A stretch of 64,000 nucleotides of DNA from Lampris incognitus (taxonomy: Eukaryota; Chordata; Actinopteri; Lampriformes; Lampridae). Shown piece after piece: positions 1-10,835 of this stretch. Under the pieces are notes generated by a model, which did no database searches, was not told the origin of the DNA, and saw nothing but the letters and a program-made list of their open reading frames with translations. Each line of letters starts with the position of its first letter. Positions within the stretch are counted from its first letter, which is position 1. Where the stretch lies: the NCBI RefSeq assembly GCF_029633865.1, contig NC_079211.1, forward strand, positions 8,110,415 to 8,174,414, in the 5' to 3' direction. A program made the translations under genes and the position numbers.

Positions 1-125
1 TTTCTTTCCACTCTTCTTCTCGTCTCTCCTCCCTGCTCGTCTCATCTCCTCTGCCCTTCTCCTTTCTTATCTTCTCCTCGCTTCTCTCCTCTCCTCTCAT
101 CTCCTCCCAAAGGTTTTCCCTGCTG
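1..125. repeat. Pyrimidine-rich low-complexity tract
   Basis: The first 125 bases on the plus strand are almost purely C and T (ctcctct-type runs). This is simple polypyrimidine sequence with no reading frame of interest. Confidence 0.8.
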
Positions 126-301
126 CTTTTCCTTTCTCCCTCTCAGATGCATCCATTAGGAAAACGTACCTCTGTGCTGCTCCGATCGAACACAGCCTGC
201 AACGCCACTACTGCTGTTCTTCTATTATTTCAAATAGTGTAGGTTTGTGCGATCGAAACGACAGATTAGTGTAGTGTACCGGAGTGTAATGAGAGACACT
301 A

Positions 302-507
302 TCCCCCCCCCCTCCCTTTTCTCCCCAACTGTACTTGGCCAATTACCCCACTCTTCCTGGTCGCTGCTCCACCCCCTCTGCCGATCCGGGGAGGGCCGCA
401 GACTACCACATGCCTCCTCCCATACATGTGGAGTCGCCAGCCGCTTCCTTTCACCTGACAGTGAGGAGTTTCACCAGGGGGACGTAGCGTGTAGGAGGAT
501 CACGCTA
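302..507 (-). mobile_element. SINE family A, 3' part of a split copy
   Basis: This is the distal, non-tRNA half of a roughly 430-bp SINE that recurs at 14933, 18993, 23007, 29752, 36548 and 51646. It contains the family body landmarks (read on plus: TGGCCAATTACCCCACTC, GTGGAGTCGCCAGCCGC, GGAGTTTCACCAGGGGGACG). The copy continues at 1459, beyond an inserted element. A flanking duplication GAGACAC at 293-299 matches 1681-1687, so both halves belong to one insertion. Confidence 0.9.
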
Positions 508-1456
508 CCCAGCAAACAAAAAACGTCCCCAGCACGTCCCCTAAAGGTCCTCTCCGAAGGGTCGGTAAATGTCATTGTGTAGGGTTTTCATTACGTCACG
601 GGGACGAGGACATTACAGGGACATTAGGGGGAAGTTCTCTAGACGTCCCCATGACGTTCGGGGACATTATCGCGGGACGTCACTGGAATGTCCATTAGGG
701 GAAAGTCCTCTAGACGTCCCTATGGCAACTCGGGGACGCTATTGCGGAATGTCCCTGTAACGTCCCGAGGACATTACAGGGACATTAGGGGAAAGTCCTC
801 TAGACGTCCCCATGACGTCCCGGGGACATGATCGCGGGACGTCACTGGAATGTCCATTAGGGGAAAGTCCTCTAGACGTCCCTATGGCAACTCGGGGACG
901 CTATTGCGGAATGTCCCTGTAACGTCCCGAGGACATTACAGGGACATTAGGGGAAAGTCCTCTAGACGTCCCCATGACGTCCCGGGGACATGATCGCGGG
1001 ACGTCACTGGAATGTCCATTAGGGGAAAGTCCTCTAGACGTCCCTATGGCAACTCGGGGACGCTATTGCGGAATGTCCCTGTAACGTCCCGAGGACATTA
1101 CAGGGACGTTAGGTGGAAGTCCTCTAGACGTCACTGTGACGTTATTAGGGGAAAGTCCTCTAGACGTCCCCATGGCGTCCCAGGGATGCAATTGCGGAAC
1201 GTCCCTGTGACGTCCCAAGGAGAGTACGGAGACGTTAGGGGAAAGTCCTCTAGACGTCACTGTGACATATTACAGGGACGTTAGGGGAAAGTGTTCTAGA
1301 CGTCCCCAGGACGTCACGGGGATGTCGTGGGACGTTCTTTGAAAGTCTCGCAATAACGTCCCCGTGATGTAATGAAAACCCTACACAATGACATTTACAG
1401 GACGTTGGGAGAGGACCTTTAGGGGACGTGCTGGGGACGTTTTTCTGTCGGCTGGG
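508..1456. mobile_element. Non-autonomous TA-duplicating DNA element inserted in a SINE
   Basis: The 949-bp insertion interrupts SINE family A exactly. The SINE reads ...CACGCTA before it and TATTCCCCCC after it, where uninterrupted copies have CACGCTATTCCCCCC, so TA (506-507 and 1457-1458) was duplicated. The ends are inverted repeats of about 95 bp, beginning CCCAGC at one end and ending GCTGGG at the other, and holding the shared string ACGTCCCCAGCACGTCCCC. The interior is tandem repeats without coding capacity. TA duplication fits Tc1/mariner-like or some other cut-and-paste superfamilies; I cannot name the family. Confidence 0.85.
638..1306. repeat. 162-bp higher-order tandem repeat inside the TA element
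   Basis: The marker TCTAGACGTC starts at 638, 709, 799, 871, 961, 1033 and 1123, giving alternating spacings of about 72 and 90 bp, then continues less regularly to about 1300. The unit is thus a 162-bp dimer. It is very rich in GACGTC and GGGAC words on both strands and so can fold on itself. Confidence 0.85.
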
Positions 1457-1458
1457 TA

Positions 1459-1680
1459 TTCCCCCCTGTTCCCCCTCCCCCCCGAAAAGGCGTCCCGACC
1501 GACCTGAGGAGGCGCTAGTGCAGCGACCAGGACACATACCCACATCTGCCTTGCGACCCGCAGACACGGCCAATTGTGTCTGTAGGGACGCCCGACCAAG
1601 CCGGAGGTGACACGGGGACTCGAACCGGCGATCCCCGTGTTGACGGGCAGAGGAATAGACCGCTGCACTACCGGGACGCC
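1459..1680 (-). mobile_element. SINE family A, tRNA-derived 5' part of the split copy
   Basis: On the minus strand this part begins GGCGTCCCGG and carries a tRNA-like head with a B-box-like word (plus strand GGGGACTCGAACCGG). It joins the 3' part at 302-507 once the 949-bp insert is ignored. The A-box region lies near 1655-1675. Confidence 0.88.
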
Positions 1681-1687
1681 GAGACAC

Positions 1688-1985
1688 AATTTCTTAAATG
1701 ATACAGCAAAAAATACAAACTGACCGTATGTATCTTCTATAAATGTACAGCATCCAAGGCCTTCGCACACCAAGTCTGGATTCTAATCTGCAAAGTTTGA
1801 CCGTTAAAAAATAAAAACACCAAACACCAAAAACGTGGACTTGGTACACACGGGCCTTTAATCCCGTTTATCCATCCTGTACGTCTCCGGCTTGTTCAAA
1901 CTTGCAGAGGTGACGTTTTGTGATAATTACTTTTGGAAACAGAGCCCCCCTTTTACACCTAAGTACCAATTAAATATTAATTAAT
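1688..1985. other. Unique AT-rich sequence, nothing recognised
   Basis: No open frame, repeat or RNA gene is seen between the split SINE and the next SINE fragment. Confidence 0.5.
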
Positions 1986-2216
1986 TAGCGTGATCCTTCC
2001 TCGTGCTACGTCCCCCTGGTGAAACTCCTCGCTGTCAGGTGAAAAGAAGCGGCTGGCGACTCCACATGTATGGGAGGAGACGTGTGGTAGTCTGCAGCCC
2101 TCCCCGGATCAGCAGAGGGGGTGGAGCAGCGACCAGGACCACTCGGAAGAGTGGGGTAATTGGCCAAGTAAAATTGAGGAGAAAAAGGGGGAAAAATCCC
2201 CCCCCCCAAAAAAAAT
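1986..2216 (+). mobile_element. SINE family A, 3' fragment
   Basis: The fragment starts at the AGCGTGATCC position of the family and runs through the body to GGGGTAATTGGCCAAG and an A-rich end. The tRNA head is missing, so this is a 5'-truncated copy. Confidence 0.85.
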
Positions 2217-2232
2217 TAGTATTATAAATTTA

Positions 2233-2552
2233 GGGAGCTCGGACTAGAGCCGTTGCTCCTTCATGTCGAAAGGAGCCAGTTGAGGTGGTTCGAGCATCTG
2301 ATCGGGACGCCTCCTGGGCGCCTTCCTTTGGAGGTTTACTGGGCACGGCCAACTGGGGGGAGACCCCGGGGTGGACCCAGAACTCGCTGGAGGGACTACA
2401 TGTCCAATCTGGCCTGGGAACGTCTTGAGATCCTCCAGGAGGAGCTGGAGGGCGTTGCTGGGGAGAGGGACGTCTGGAGTGCCCTACTTAGCTTGCTGCC
2501 ACCGCGACCCCGACCCCGGAGAAGCAGCTGAAAATGAATGAATGAATGAATA
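2233..2552 (+). mobile_element. LINE 3' end, RTE/Rex3-like
   Basis: The segment encodes the C-terminal tail of a non-LTR retrotransposon polyprotein on the plus strand (2253-2531; landmarks QLRWFEHL, GRPRGGPRTRWRDY, NLAWERL, LLPPRPRP) and ends in a short GAATGAATGAAT tail. The C-terminal basic GRPR-type block and terminal short tandem repeat are typical of the fish Rex3/RTE group. A second copy of the same segment lies at 34275. It is 5'-truncated and inactive. Assignment to Rex3 in particular is from memory of the family. Confidence 0.7.
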
Positions 2553-2610
2553 AATTTAGGGGCTAAGGTAATGAATGTAGCCAATGAGGGGCCCTCACAA
2601 GTACAAAAAT

Positions 2611-2640
2611 ATGTGTGTGTGTGTGTGTGTGTGTATATAC
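2611..2640. repeat. (TG)n microsatellite
   Basis: About eleven TG units are followed by TATATAC. Confidence 0.95.
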
Positions 2641-2699
2641 AGTACGTATGCATGTATGGCTTCAGGACAACGACCAGGTCAGGTTTTTGGCCTGCAGGG

Positions 2700-3040
2700 T
2701 GAATAAATCATCAGGTTCTGGATAACAGAGCCCCCCCGGTAGTTCATTAGTGTGAGTTTCATTAGGCGGGGGTCATGTCTAGTTGGCCCAAATTGCGATA
2801 CGAGCTCTCTGTAATCTGGTAGGATGAGAAAACCTCCGGCTCTGCCGTCTCACAGGGAGGATAGCTTCGTTTGGACTCGAGGAGCCTCATTAAGTCTCAG
2901 TTTCTTTTCCAACCATCTGCCCTTCATTATCCTCCCTCTGTAATGAGGCAGCAGCAGACGTTCAACAGGAATGAGCCTTCGCCAAGATATCTGTTGATGT
3001 CGCGCTGATTATTTCATTGTATTTTCACCTGTGAGTGAGT
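2700..3040. promoter_or_regulatory. Candidate conserved non-coding block
   Basis: This is unique, non-repetitive sequence of even composition with homeobox-type cores (CATTAG, CATTATCC, TAATGAGG) and no open frame. It resembles vertebrate conserved non-coding elements in texture only; alignment to another fish would be needed. Confidence 0.25.
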
Positions 3041-3127
3041 GGGTAGGGGGTCCAGTGGCGGCTGGCCAGTACAGGGGGCTGGGGCATCGCCCCCCTCAAA
3101 TATCAAGAGATTAAAATCTACCTATAA

Positions 3128-3260
3128 CATCCATCCATCCATCCATTATCCAAACCGCTTATCCCGCTGTCAGGGTCGCGGGGATGCTGGAGCCTATCCC
3201 AGCAGTCATTGGGCGGCAGGCGGGGAGACACCCTGGACAGGCTGCCAGGCCATCACAGGG
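3128..3260 (-). mobile_element. SINE family B, L2-like tail fragment
   Basis: The segment starts with CATCCATCCATCC and continues CCGCTTATCC, GGGATGCTGGAGCC and GGGAGACACCCTGGAC, which is the reverse complement of the tail of the full SINE at 30177-30509. Only the tail is present. Confidence 0.85.
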
Positions 3261-3390
3261 TGCTACTTAAACATGTTAAATATAATTTTGTTGTATAATG
3301 CAAATAATTATGAAATAAAAGTGTTTTTCAGTCTGTGAGCGCCTGTCAGCAGCATTAAATATTGGTTCCAAATGGCGTTTGGTTGGTTCC

Positions 3391-3495
3391 TGTCTGAATA
3401 CATATACTTCCTGTCTGAATACATATACTTCCTGTCTGAATACATATACTTCCTGTCTGAATACATATACTTCCTGCCTGAATAGATATACTTCC
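3391..3495. repeat. 21-bp minisatellite inside the hAT-like element
   Basis: Five units of a 21-bp motif with core CTGAATACATATACTTCC stand in tandem. The unit length is a multiple of three, so it reads as a 7-residue repeat in several frames. The homologous element at 60751 has about four units at the same internal place. Confidence 0.9.
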
Positions 3496-3910
3496 TGGGT
3501 GAGGGGCGCCGGCCAAACCATACCTTATGTAAGCCCTCAAACTTGTGGCGAGCAGGTGACCTGAGGCTGCTGTCTGATTGGTTTCTTCAGGTTTTCCAGG
3601 GGGCGCCGTTCTGTGCCGCCCCGGACACTCCCACTGTTATTGGCAGCAAATTGGTATTGTTTTAATGTTTTTTGATCTAATGTGATTGGTCAATTCTCGT
3701 GGCTGTCAATCATGTTCACACCCACCGCGACGCCTCGTCTCGCCTGTCAATCATCCACCGTCTACGAACCCTGATAAAATCTATAGGCTACGTTGTCCTT
3801 CTTAATAACTCTGTGACTGTGTGAATATTAAAGCAGTTGTCAGGTGTGCTGCGCCAAGGTAAATTGCGGCCCCCCCCCCCCTCAAAATTTTTTAGCACCA
3901 GCCGCCACTG

Positions 3911-4460
3911 GACTAGGGAGCATGCCCACCCGTGACAGTCCCTTTCCCCTGGTGGCTCGGCCGTCTTTCCCACCGCGGGTCCTGTTCGCAAAAGAACTGA
4001 AAAGCAGGAAAAAAATACAAACAAACTCAAGTGGAGGGGCACCGCGCCACGACTGCGAAGCAAAAGCCATTCTTAGAGAGGGAGGGGGGGGGGGCAACAA
4101 AGAGTCCTCTGTCTACGGAGGGAGAAATACTATCTGCTGTCAACAACCGCCCTCCTCATACCCCCCCCCCCCGTCCCCACTCTCAGGCTGATTATGACGC
4201 TTTCAAACATCCCTCGGCTCTGCGGACGACAACTGGTGCGGGTGTCTTCCTACATGTGCGTCACACGAGGCCGGAGGAATCGGACAGACGGTCACAGCAG
4301 GACGAAGAGCTGGGGGGCAGTTGTGTAAAATGTGTGCCTTATAACGTTCAGTTTGAATTGGTGGTCAACGGTGTGTTGGCGCTGGTGTAGTTTGAGAACT
4401 TTTGGGGGTGGGGGGGGAGTGGGGGGGATGGGGTACTCCGCGCCCATGAAAAGCACAATA
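3911..4460. other. Unique sequence with G and C homopolymer runs
   Basis: Poly-C and poly-G runs lie near 4083, 4160 and 4405. No gene or named repeat is recognised. Confidence 0.5.
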
Positions 4461-4780
4461 TATGTCACCGGCTCCATTTAATCCAATTATTAATCCTCAA
4501 CCTCCTTTTCAAATGCAACATGTGAGGAAGGGAGAAGAGAAGGTGCTCCTAATCGCCGTGGAAGCCGAGATCCATAAAAACATGTCCTCTCTCACTCTCT
4601 CCCCCTCCCTCCCTCGCTCCCTCCCTCTCCCCCCCTCCCTCTCCCCTTTCTCTCTCACAAAACTTGCAGATGGCAACAGCTGTCTGCCGAGCAGCTTGAG
4701 AAATCGCAGCAACTGGAAAGGAATCTTAATTTATTAATGTGGTTAATTGATTTATTTCGATATAAGGTGAAGTGTGATGG
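4460..4780. promoter_or_regulatory. Candidate conserved non-coding block
   Basis: The block has TTTAATCCAATTATTAATCC and TTAATTTATTAATGTGG (homeodomain-like cores) and an E-box context CAACAGCTGTCTG, around a CT-rich tract at 4590-4650. No coding potential is seen. Low confidence without comparison. Confidence 0.25.
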
Positions 4781-4929
4781 CTAACAGAGACGGGACGGTC
4801 TGTGTCTCGTCCTGAACACTCAGCCACGTCTCACAGGGCCAAGTCACTGCGCCGAAACCTCGGGCTGTAAATCACGAGTTCCGTCACGATATGACATTAT
4901 GTCGACTATCCGGACTACGACAGGATCTT

Positions 4930-5450
4930 TTACTGATACCATGAGGCCTGCCACGATACGATCCCCGTTCGATTCGATTCGGGGTCGATTTCACATGCCT
5001 GTTTAACGCAACCGGTTACAGCGATGCCAACTCATAAAAATCAACTAAAATGTGATTTGACAATTTTATTACGGAGCTCTTCCAGACATCTAAATGAAAA
5101 ACAATCCGTTCTTTTTCATCGAAAGAACAGAAACAGACGTCCTGTTGTTCACTATAAGGTGCCACATTTCTCGTGTTTACGCGCAAATGTTCTCGTCAGT
5201 TAACTGATCGAGCCCTTGATGACCTACCAAATATGAACATGAACATGTACATCCCTGCCTCATCCCCGCGGCTTTACAAGGTTCCGTCAGCGGTTCAGAC
5301 ATACTGAGCTTTACAATTTTCACATCCTAGGCATCTCTTAAAGGTGATGATATGGACCAGTGTTTTCACTTTGCGTCGATGATACTGCACCATTAATCAC
5401 TGAATCGATCCATTGATCCAGATCAATGGATCATAACACCCCTACTGACC
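4930..5450. repeat. Possible decayed DNA transposon
   Basis: Words such as CACGATACGATCC and TTCGATTCGATTCGG at the left and GAATCGATCCATTGATCC at the right resemble the CGATAC-rich ends of hAT-type relics. No clean inverted repeat or flanking duplication is found, so the call is weak. Confidence 0.3.
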
Positions 5451-6655
5451 CCCACACAACATCAACATTATAATTTTACTTGAGGCCGCGTTATTATTGT
5501 TGACTTGAAAATAAAACCACTTATCATCATAGAAGTACTTTGTAGAAATGTTTTCAGCACTTTATAATATGAAATAAATTGTTTATAAAAGAAAGCAGTG
5601 GGATGGGTTTGGGTTTGTTGTCAATGCCTCTGACTACATTTCCCACAAAGCATCACATTTAGTCTACATCGGCCCGAACAGGAGGGAAAAGGCATTTTGG
5701 GAGTTGAAGGAATTTTAGGAGGATAATCAATTACCTTAATTGACATTGAACCGACATGAACAGAGGAAAGGAAAACCCAGTGCTCTCTGTGAATTTACAT
5801 TTTCATTCACCACAACTGAACTTTTTAGGGCCTTTGCACACCGAGTCTGAATTTTTTGTACTTATTTTTTTGATAAGAGCGTCATTGTGGTCTGAAAATC
5901 TCTCTGAAAGGCTCCTGATGGATATGAAAAAAACACACAGAAAAAATAAAGTGCTCCAGAAACATCCACGATGAATGCTTTTTTTGGAGCTGGCGTATAA
6001 ATTTAATGGACAGGTCCAGGTCAGCTGAGGTCGTATTTATTTTTCAATGTGTGAAATCTCCATGCAAAAAAAACCAAAAAACACATTTGGTGTGCAATGG
6101 ACCTTATTTCCTGCAGATTTGGGCTTTTTAAAAGCCAGATGAGGCGCTGCATACGTTTCTTGAGTATTTGTAAAATCAAAACAGGATCTGCAGCCACAAA
6201 ATAGATTTTCATTGACCTCTGGGAGCAGGTTGGAGCTTGCCTCTGGATGCAGTGTGCATGGCAAACCATCATCTGTGAACGCTTTTGCAGCTCTCCAACA
6301 CCACAACGCAGTTTGTGGTTAAGTTTCAGTGTTTCAGGTTGAGGTTATTTTTAGAATCATGACTCCCAGAAGTGCTAACGCTGTCTGGCTCAAAAATGAA
6401 GAAGTTAGCGTGTGGTTTGTTTTTAATTTTCTCTGCACCACCCAAAACAAGCCATGGGACAGCTGAGAAGAGGGAGAGGTTTGAGCTTTTCTGCAATAAC
6501 AAATTATACATTTCAACAAAATAAGAGAGAGTAAGCACAGTTTGTGCAGGTGAGATAAAAGCGTGTCCTACGAGAGACACTTTAAAAGCAGAATGATCTG
6601 CAACCGTTTCTCTGCAAACAAACCACAAGATCATCTGCAAACACTCCAAATATAT
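5450..6655. other. Unique sequence, nothing recognised
   Basis: Only short shadow frames are present. There is no splice-flanked exon, RNA gene or repeat that I can identify. Confidence 0.45.
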
Positions 6656-6800
6656 CTATCTATATCTATATATCTATATATACATATATATATAGATATA
6701 TAGATATAGATCTATCTATATCTATATATCTATATCTATCTGTATCTATATCTACATAGATATAGATACATACATATCTATTTATATATATATATATAGT
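6655..6800. repeat. (TATC/TATA)n microsatellite
   Basis: Interleaved TATCTA, TATA and TAGATA units run for about 145 bp. Confidence 0.95.
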
Positions 6801-6802
6801 TA

Positions 6803-6895
6803 AAGCGCTGGTATCGGATCGGTATTTGGTATCGGCAGATATGCAAGTTCAGGTATCGGAATCGGTATCGGGACGGAAAAACATGGTATGGGAAC
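6803..6895. mobile_element. hAT-like terminal fragment
   Basis: GGTATCGGATCGGTATTTGG and further GGTATCGG repeats lead to CATGGTATGGGAACATCTC, which on the minus strand begins GAGATGTTCCCATACC, a pattern typical of hAT ends in vertebrates. The other end is not seen. Confidence 0.4.
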
Positions 6896-7199
6896 ATCTC
6901 TAGTTAAAATCCCCAAGGATAATGAAACCGGCTGGAAGAAGAAGAAGAAGAAGAGGCTGTATGAGGAGAGGGTAACTGTGTTCAGCATGTACAGCACGCT
7001 CAAGGTTTGATTCCCCACTGTGAGCTGCCATGCTGAAAAGCACTCCTCTGTGTTGTTCATGAAACTGTCCATCAAATGACAAATGGAAAAAAAAAAAGAG
7101 GTGTTGCGCCCGCTCGAGGATGAAGTGTAGAGGGAGTCACAGGTGGTTATGAGCAGAATTATGAACATGCATGGCTGCATACATGGCGCATATTCCTCA

Positions 7200-7385
7200 A
7201 TCAATCACTAAATGAATTAGTGAAAATAATAAGTAAAAATTAAAAATAATAAAGAGACGGATATAATAGAAGTAAATAAACATAATATCAATAAAGAAAC
7301 AAGCCAATCAATGCATAAATTTGTTAGTAAATGAATATGCTAATAAAAAATAAATACAGACAAATAAATAAATAAATAGATTGAT
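7200..7385. repeat. AT-rich low-complexity sequence
   Basis: AATAAT, AAATAAAT and TTAGTAAATGAAT words predominate. Confidence 0.7.
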
Positions 7386-7425
7386 TGTCCAGCGGGGCAT
7401 GGTCAACAATCAGCAGCTTTGAGAC

Positions 7426-7669
7426 CAGTGTTTCTCAACCCAGTCCTCAAGGAACCCCTATCCTGCAGATTTTCATCGTAACCCTGCATAGGTAGCCCTG
7501 CTTGTACTTACTCGACCAATCATCTCGCAGCACTTAATTATGCAAGGTGTGCAACATCTGACAAAATTCCTTGCTGATTGGTTGAATAACTACAAACAGG
7601 TACCTATTCAGGGTTGCAAAGAAAATATGCAGGATAGGGGGTCCTTCAGGACTGGGTTGAGAAACACTG
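7426..7669. mobile_element. hAT-like MITE with 8-bp target duplication
   Basis: The ends are long inverted repeats: CAGTGTTTCTCAACCCAGTC at the left and the complement of the same at the right (GACTGGGTTGAGAAACACTG, one base different in context), extending to the CCCTATCCTGCA word. The flanks TTTGAGAC (7418-7425) and TTTTAGAC (7670-7677) match at seven of eight positions. The 244-bp element has no coding capacity. Confidence 0.9.
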
Positions 7670-7829
7670 TTTTAGACTTTCTAAATCTTCAGTTTAATGC
7701 CGTTTTTTTTTTTTTTGCCGGGAAAATGTTTAACGGAAAAGAAAAAAGACCCACTGTGTATGACTACCAGATGAAACGTCCATTTAAATGAACTCAAGAC
7801 GGCACATCTTCTCAGCATAATTTATCTTC

Positions 7830-8460
7830 ATCAAATATGCAGAAATATATTGAGTGTAATGATGCTCCTCCCTCTGAGTGTCTGGGAAAGTTCTCCTCGG
7901 TCACGCCTGCAGGAGCGAAAAAAAGAAAAAAGAAAAGCGAAGACGAGAAAACGACAGGAAGGGGTCACGCGGGAGCAGAGGACAGAAGAAGAAGAGGAGA
8001 GAGCGAGCGAGAGAGAAACGGAAGGAGCCAACGAGCTTCAACACAATCAGTCACCCCAACATATACCCCCCACCCCCCCCAATCTGAACCGCGTCCAAGA
8101 TCGTATACGTTCACAGGCTGGGGCCGGCCAACTTTCACAGCTGTCACACATTTTCAACAGATTCCACCGGCCCTCGATGAGCTCGGGGGAGAAGGCATTC
8201 CTGCACCATTACACATCGGCTAAAAGGAATTACCGTTAACATCTGATATTGTGGAAGTGGGAAATTTGCCACCCCGACCTTGCCCAGAGCACTCCGGAAC
8301 TCAGGGTCACAGATTTATTATCTCAGATGGCCCTCCGAGGTCACCGGGGGCCGTCTTCTCCCTCCTCACCGCTCCGACAAAAAAAAGAAGAAGAAGAAGA
8401 AGAAAAAAAAAACAAAGCCTGGAGCCCCAAGTGTGCTGTTCATTAGGTACACTGCTCAGC
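7830..8460. promoter_or_regulatory. Candidate conserved non-coding block with simple repeats
   Basis: Unique sequence around 8090-8340 (TTTCACAGCTGTCACACATT, GGCTAAAAGGAATTACCG) has the texture of conserved non-coding DNA. A GAA/AAG-rich stretch at 7917-8015 and (GAA)n at 8385-8412 flank it. Confidence 0.22.
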
Positions 8461-8463
8461 TTT

Positions 8464-8556
8464 GTGTGTGTGTGTGTGTGTATTGGGGTGTCTGTTTGGG
8501 ATAGGGCTGGAGGTGGTGGGCGGTGGTGGTGGTGGTGGTGGTGGGGGGGGGGGGAG
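8464..8556. repeat. (TG)n, (GGT)n and poly-G microsatellites
   Basis: TG units lie at 8464-8481, followed by GGT units at 8519-8541 and a G run. Confidence 0.9.
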
Positions 8557-9286
8557 ACACATGTTACTGTTGCTCTGTGGGTATTTGTCATAGGAACGGC
8601 ATGTCTCGTCAGAGCCGGAGGCCATTCCCAGCTGTTGGGTCGTAGTCCGCCTTTACGCGGCCCTGAGCCGATCCCCAGAGCGATCACGGCCACATAAACA
8701 GGATGCCTCCGGTGTGGGAGACAACCCCCCCACCCCACCCCAACCCCCGACATGTTCAACACCATCTTTTCTTTTTTTTGGTTAGAATTAGGTTACGTGT
8801 CGAAAAGCAGCTCGTCCTGTCATTTTTAATGGGGGGGGGGGACGATCTCGCGCCTGCACCGACAGGCTATCAATAAACCATCAAGCTTTACTTAAACAGC
8901 ACGTTTACGACCTAAAAGTGCCGTGCAAAACGCCTCGCATGAAGTGAAAAGAATACAAGGTGATGACAAAAGAAGAAAAGACAGAATAGATCAACATAAC
9001 CTTAAAATATAAATATTAAAATGTTAGCATGGTGCTAACTTCAACGCTTAGAGATGCCAGAGGGGAATAACAGCTCAAAATCTATGGAAGAAAGATGACC
9101 CCCCCCCCCAAAAAAAGAAGTCATTATCCAAAGAGGGCTTTAGTCATCACTTAGCAACAATACCAGCAATAAGGAGTGTTCACCTAGCACGTTGTTGCCA
9201 CTAGCTAGCGGATGCAGCGACTAACTCGTTAGCGTGAAGCCATTTCCTTTGAATAAGAACGAAATCTGGACCGCTTTGTCATTTCC
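8557..9286. other. Unique sequence, nothing recognised
   Basis: No gene is recognised. G and C homopolymer runs are present at 8830 and 9100. Confidence 0.45.
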
Positions 9287-9690
9287 TTTCACACACTTTT
9301 GCACATGAAATGAAATGAAACATCGTTTCCCCCCAGCCCACAGCCGTGCAACACAGACAAAAACACATCCAAAAACTACAAGAACACATATATCCATCCA
9401 GCCATCCATTGTCCAAGCTGTGATCCCAACCGGAAAACACATATCCAAACACATATATCTACACTAACCAAAACAAAACATCACTGTCCATGACTGCCGG
9501 AACAGCCGGTCTGCATAGGCTAGCAGTTAGCTTAGCCTGCCCCTGCTTCCACGTGCTGTCAGACCGCCCTCGGTGTTTCCTCTTCGGGCGCAGCTCCAGT
9601 CAGGGCCGTGGTCCTTGGGCCCACAGGACGCAACAGACCAAACCCCCTAGGCCGATCCAATGCCAGCTCTCCCAGCCGCACACCTTAACA
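9287..9690 (-). mobile_element. Dispersed retroposon-like repeat C, 3' part
   Basis: Read on the minus strand this matches the repeat body at 27433 and 31600. Shared words are GGGCCCAGGGACCACGG-type sequence (here CCGTGGTCCTTGGGCCCA on plus), CAGACCGGC, AGCTAACTGCTAGC-type sequence, TCCAAAAACTACAAGAACAC and GTTGCA with CTGTGGGCTGGGG. It lacks the 54-bp units that head the other two copies. The conserved 3' end near a polyadenylation-like signal suggests a non-LTR retroposon. Confidence 0.7.
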
Positions 9691-9702
9691 GACACCTCTG
9701 CG

Positions 9703-9789
9703 ATGGTTGACCAGCGTGTCGAGTTTGCCGTGGAGAATCTAGCAGGCCGTCGTATGCAAAGTCGTCAAATCAAGTTGGAGTTCGTTTAA
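9703..9789 (+). other. Short open frame of unknown status
   Basis: An ATG-initiated 28-codon frame (MVDQRVEFAVENL...IKLEFV) follows the repeat C body and ends at TAA. It is flagged because the composition looks protein-like, but it is short and has no recognised homologue; chance is the likeliest explanation. Confidence 0.1.
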
Positions 9790-9790
9790 A

Positions 9791-10835
9791 GTGCGTTATC
9801 ACACCGAGGTGTCCCAACACACTTTGCAACAAAGGCTTCTGTTTTTACAAAATGTAGGCAGGCCATTTTAGAGGCAGTACAGGAGCGGGGTGTTCACGGG
9901 ACCTTATATACACATTGACTACTGAAGTATTAAAGACATGGAAATAAATCTAGCCCAAATGACTCAAGCCGGCACAACAAAATAGATGTTGTCAGTACAC
10001 AGTTCTGCACAGCAGTGATTTCAGTAATGTCCTCCTATATGTTTCCAGCCGCTGTAAAAATAGGCCTTTTCCCCACCTAAACCCAACGGCCTTTGGTGGC
10101 CTGTCATTAATGATCCCCAAAACCTAAGTGTAAGTTTGAAAGCACCTGCAACTTTGGCACTCACAGAAATCCCCTTCACTCGTAAAACGTCTTATTCTGA
10201 ATGTTCATGAGCTAAATATTTATAGAAAGTCGGGGTGCCAAAGTAACTCACCGCAAATTTCTAAATAAGCCTATTTGAAAATAAGCTCCAGATGTTTCAC
10301 GTTTTGGATGTGCGGTGCACACGTCTGTGCGAGGAGTCTGAGCGTGTTTTCACTGTTTCCATGACTGGGAGTAGGATGATGGTCTCTTTTAGTAATTTCA
10401 AGGCAACCCCGGGTGCTGACTTCCAGGAAGTAAGTCAAAGTATGCGGCGGCCTGCGTCATCCAGTGAGTCAACTAAACAGTCTGGAGGGATATCTGTGAG
10501 GGAGTCCAGACACAGTCATTCCTGCTTCCTCTCGCTTCCATGACTGTTCAGTTTCCTCGGCAGCGGCAAACCGTGTCCGAAGGTATTTCCACTGCGTAGG
10601 AGATTCGTGTTCAGCCATTTGTTTTTGGATTTGTCAGACAAACAGAATGTCCAACCTCTTCTTACTCAGCTGCTCTACAGTAACTCGTCATAACACCACC
10701 TCCGAAGGACATTTCAGATCGTGATAGAGAACATTATACATCCAGGTTCAATCAAGGGCTTCTTTGATAACAGAGGGTCGCCACGTCACAGTAGTACAAT
10801 ATGACGTCGCATACTAGAAGAGAAGAAGAAGAAAG
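9791..10835. other. Unique sequence, nothing recognised
   Basis: No repeat family or exon is identified. Confidence 0.45.

Larger units (their letters stand above)
3053..3910. mobile_element. Non-autonomous hAT-like element, copy 1
   Basis: The ends are inverted repeats: CAGTGGCGGCTGG at the left and CCAGCCGCCACTG at the right. A second copy at 60751-61514 has the same ends, the same interior and an 8-bp flanking duplication, which supports hAT-type transposition. The interior has a 21-bp minisatellite and no transposase. Flanking duplications are not recognisable here (AGGGGGTC against GACTAGGG). A SINE tail is nested at 3128-3260. Confidence 0.82.

Noticed and set aside
8251..8765. Open frames of ~150 codons on both strands
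   Set aside because: Caused by GAA, TG and GGT repeats; encode Glu/Lys, Cys/Val and Trp/Gly runs.
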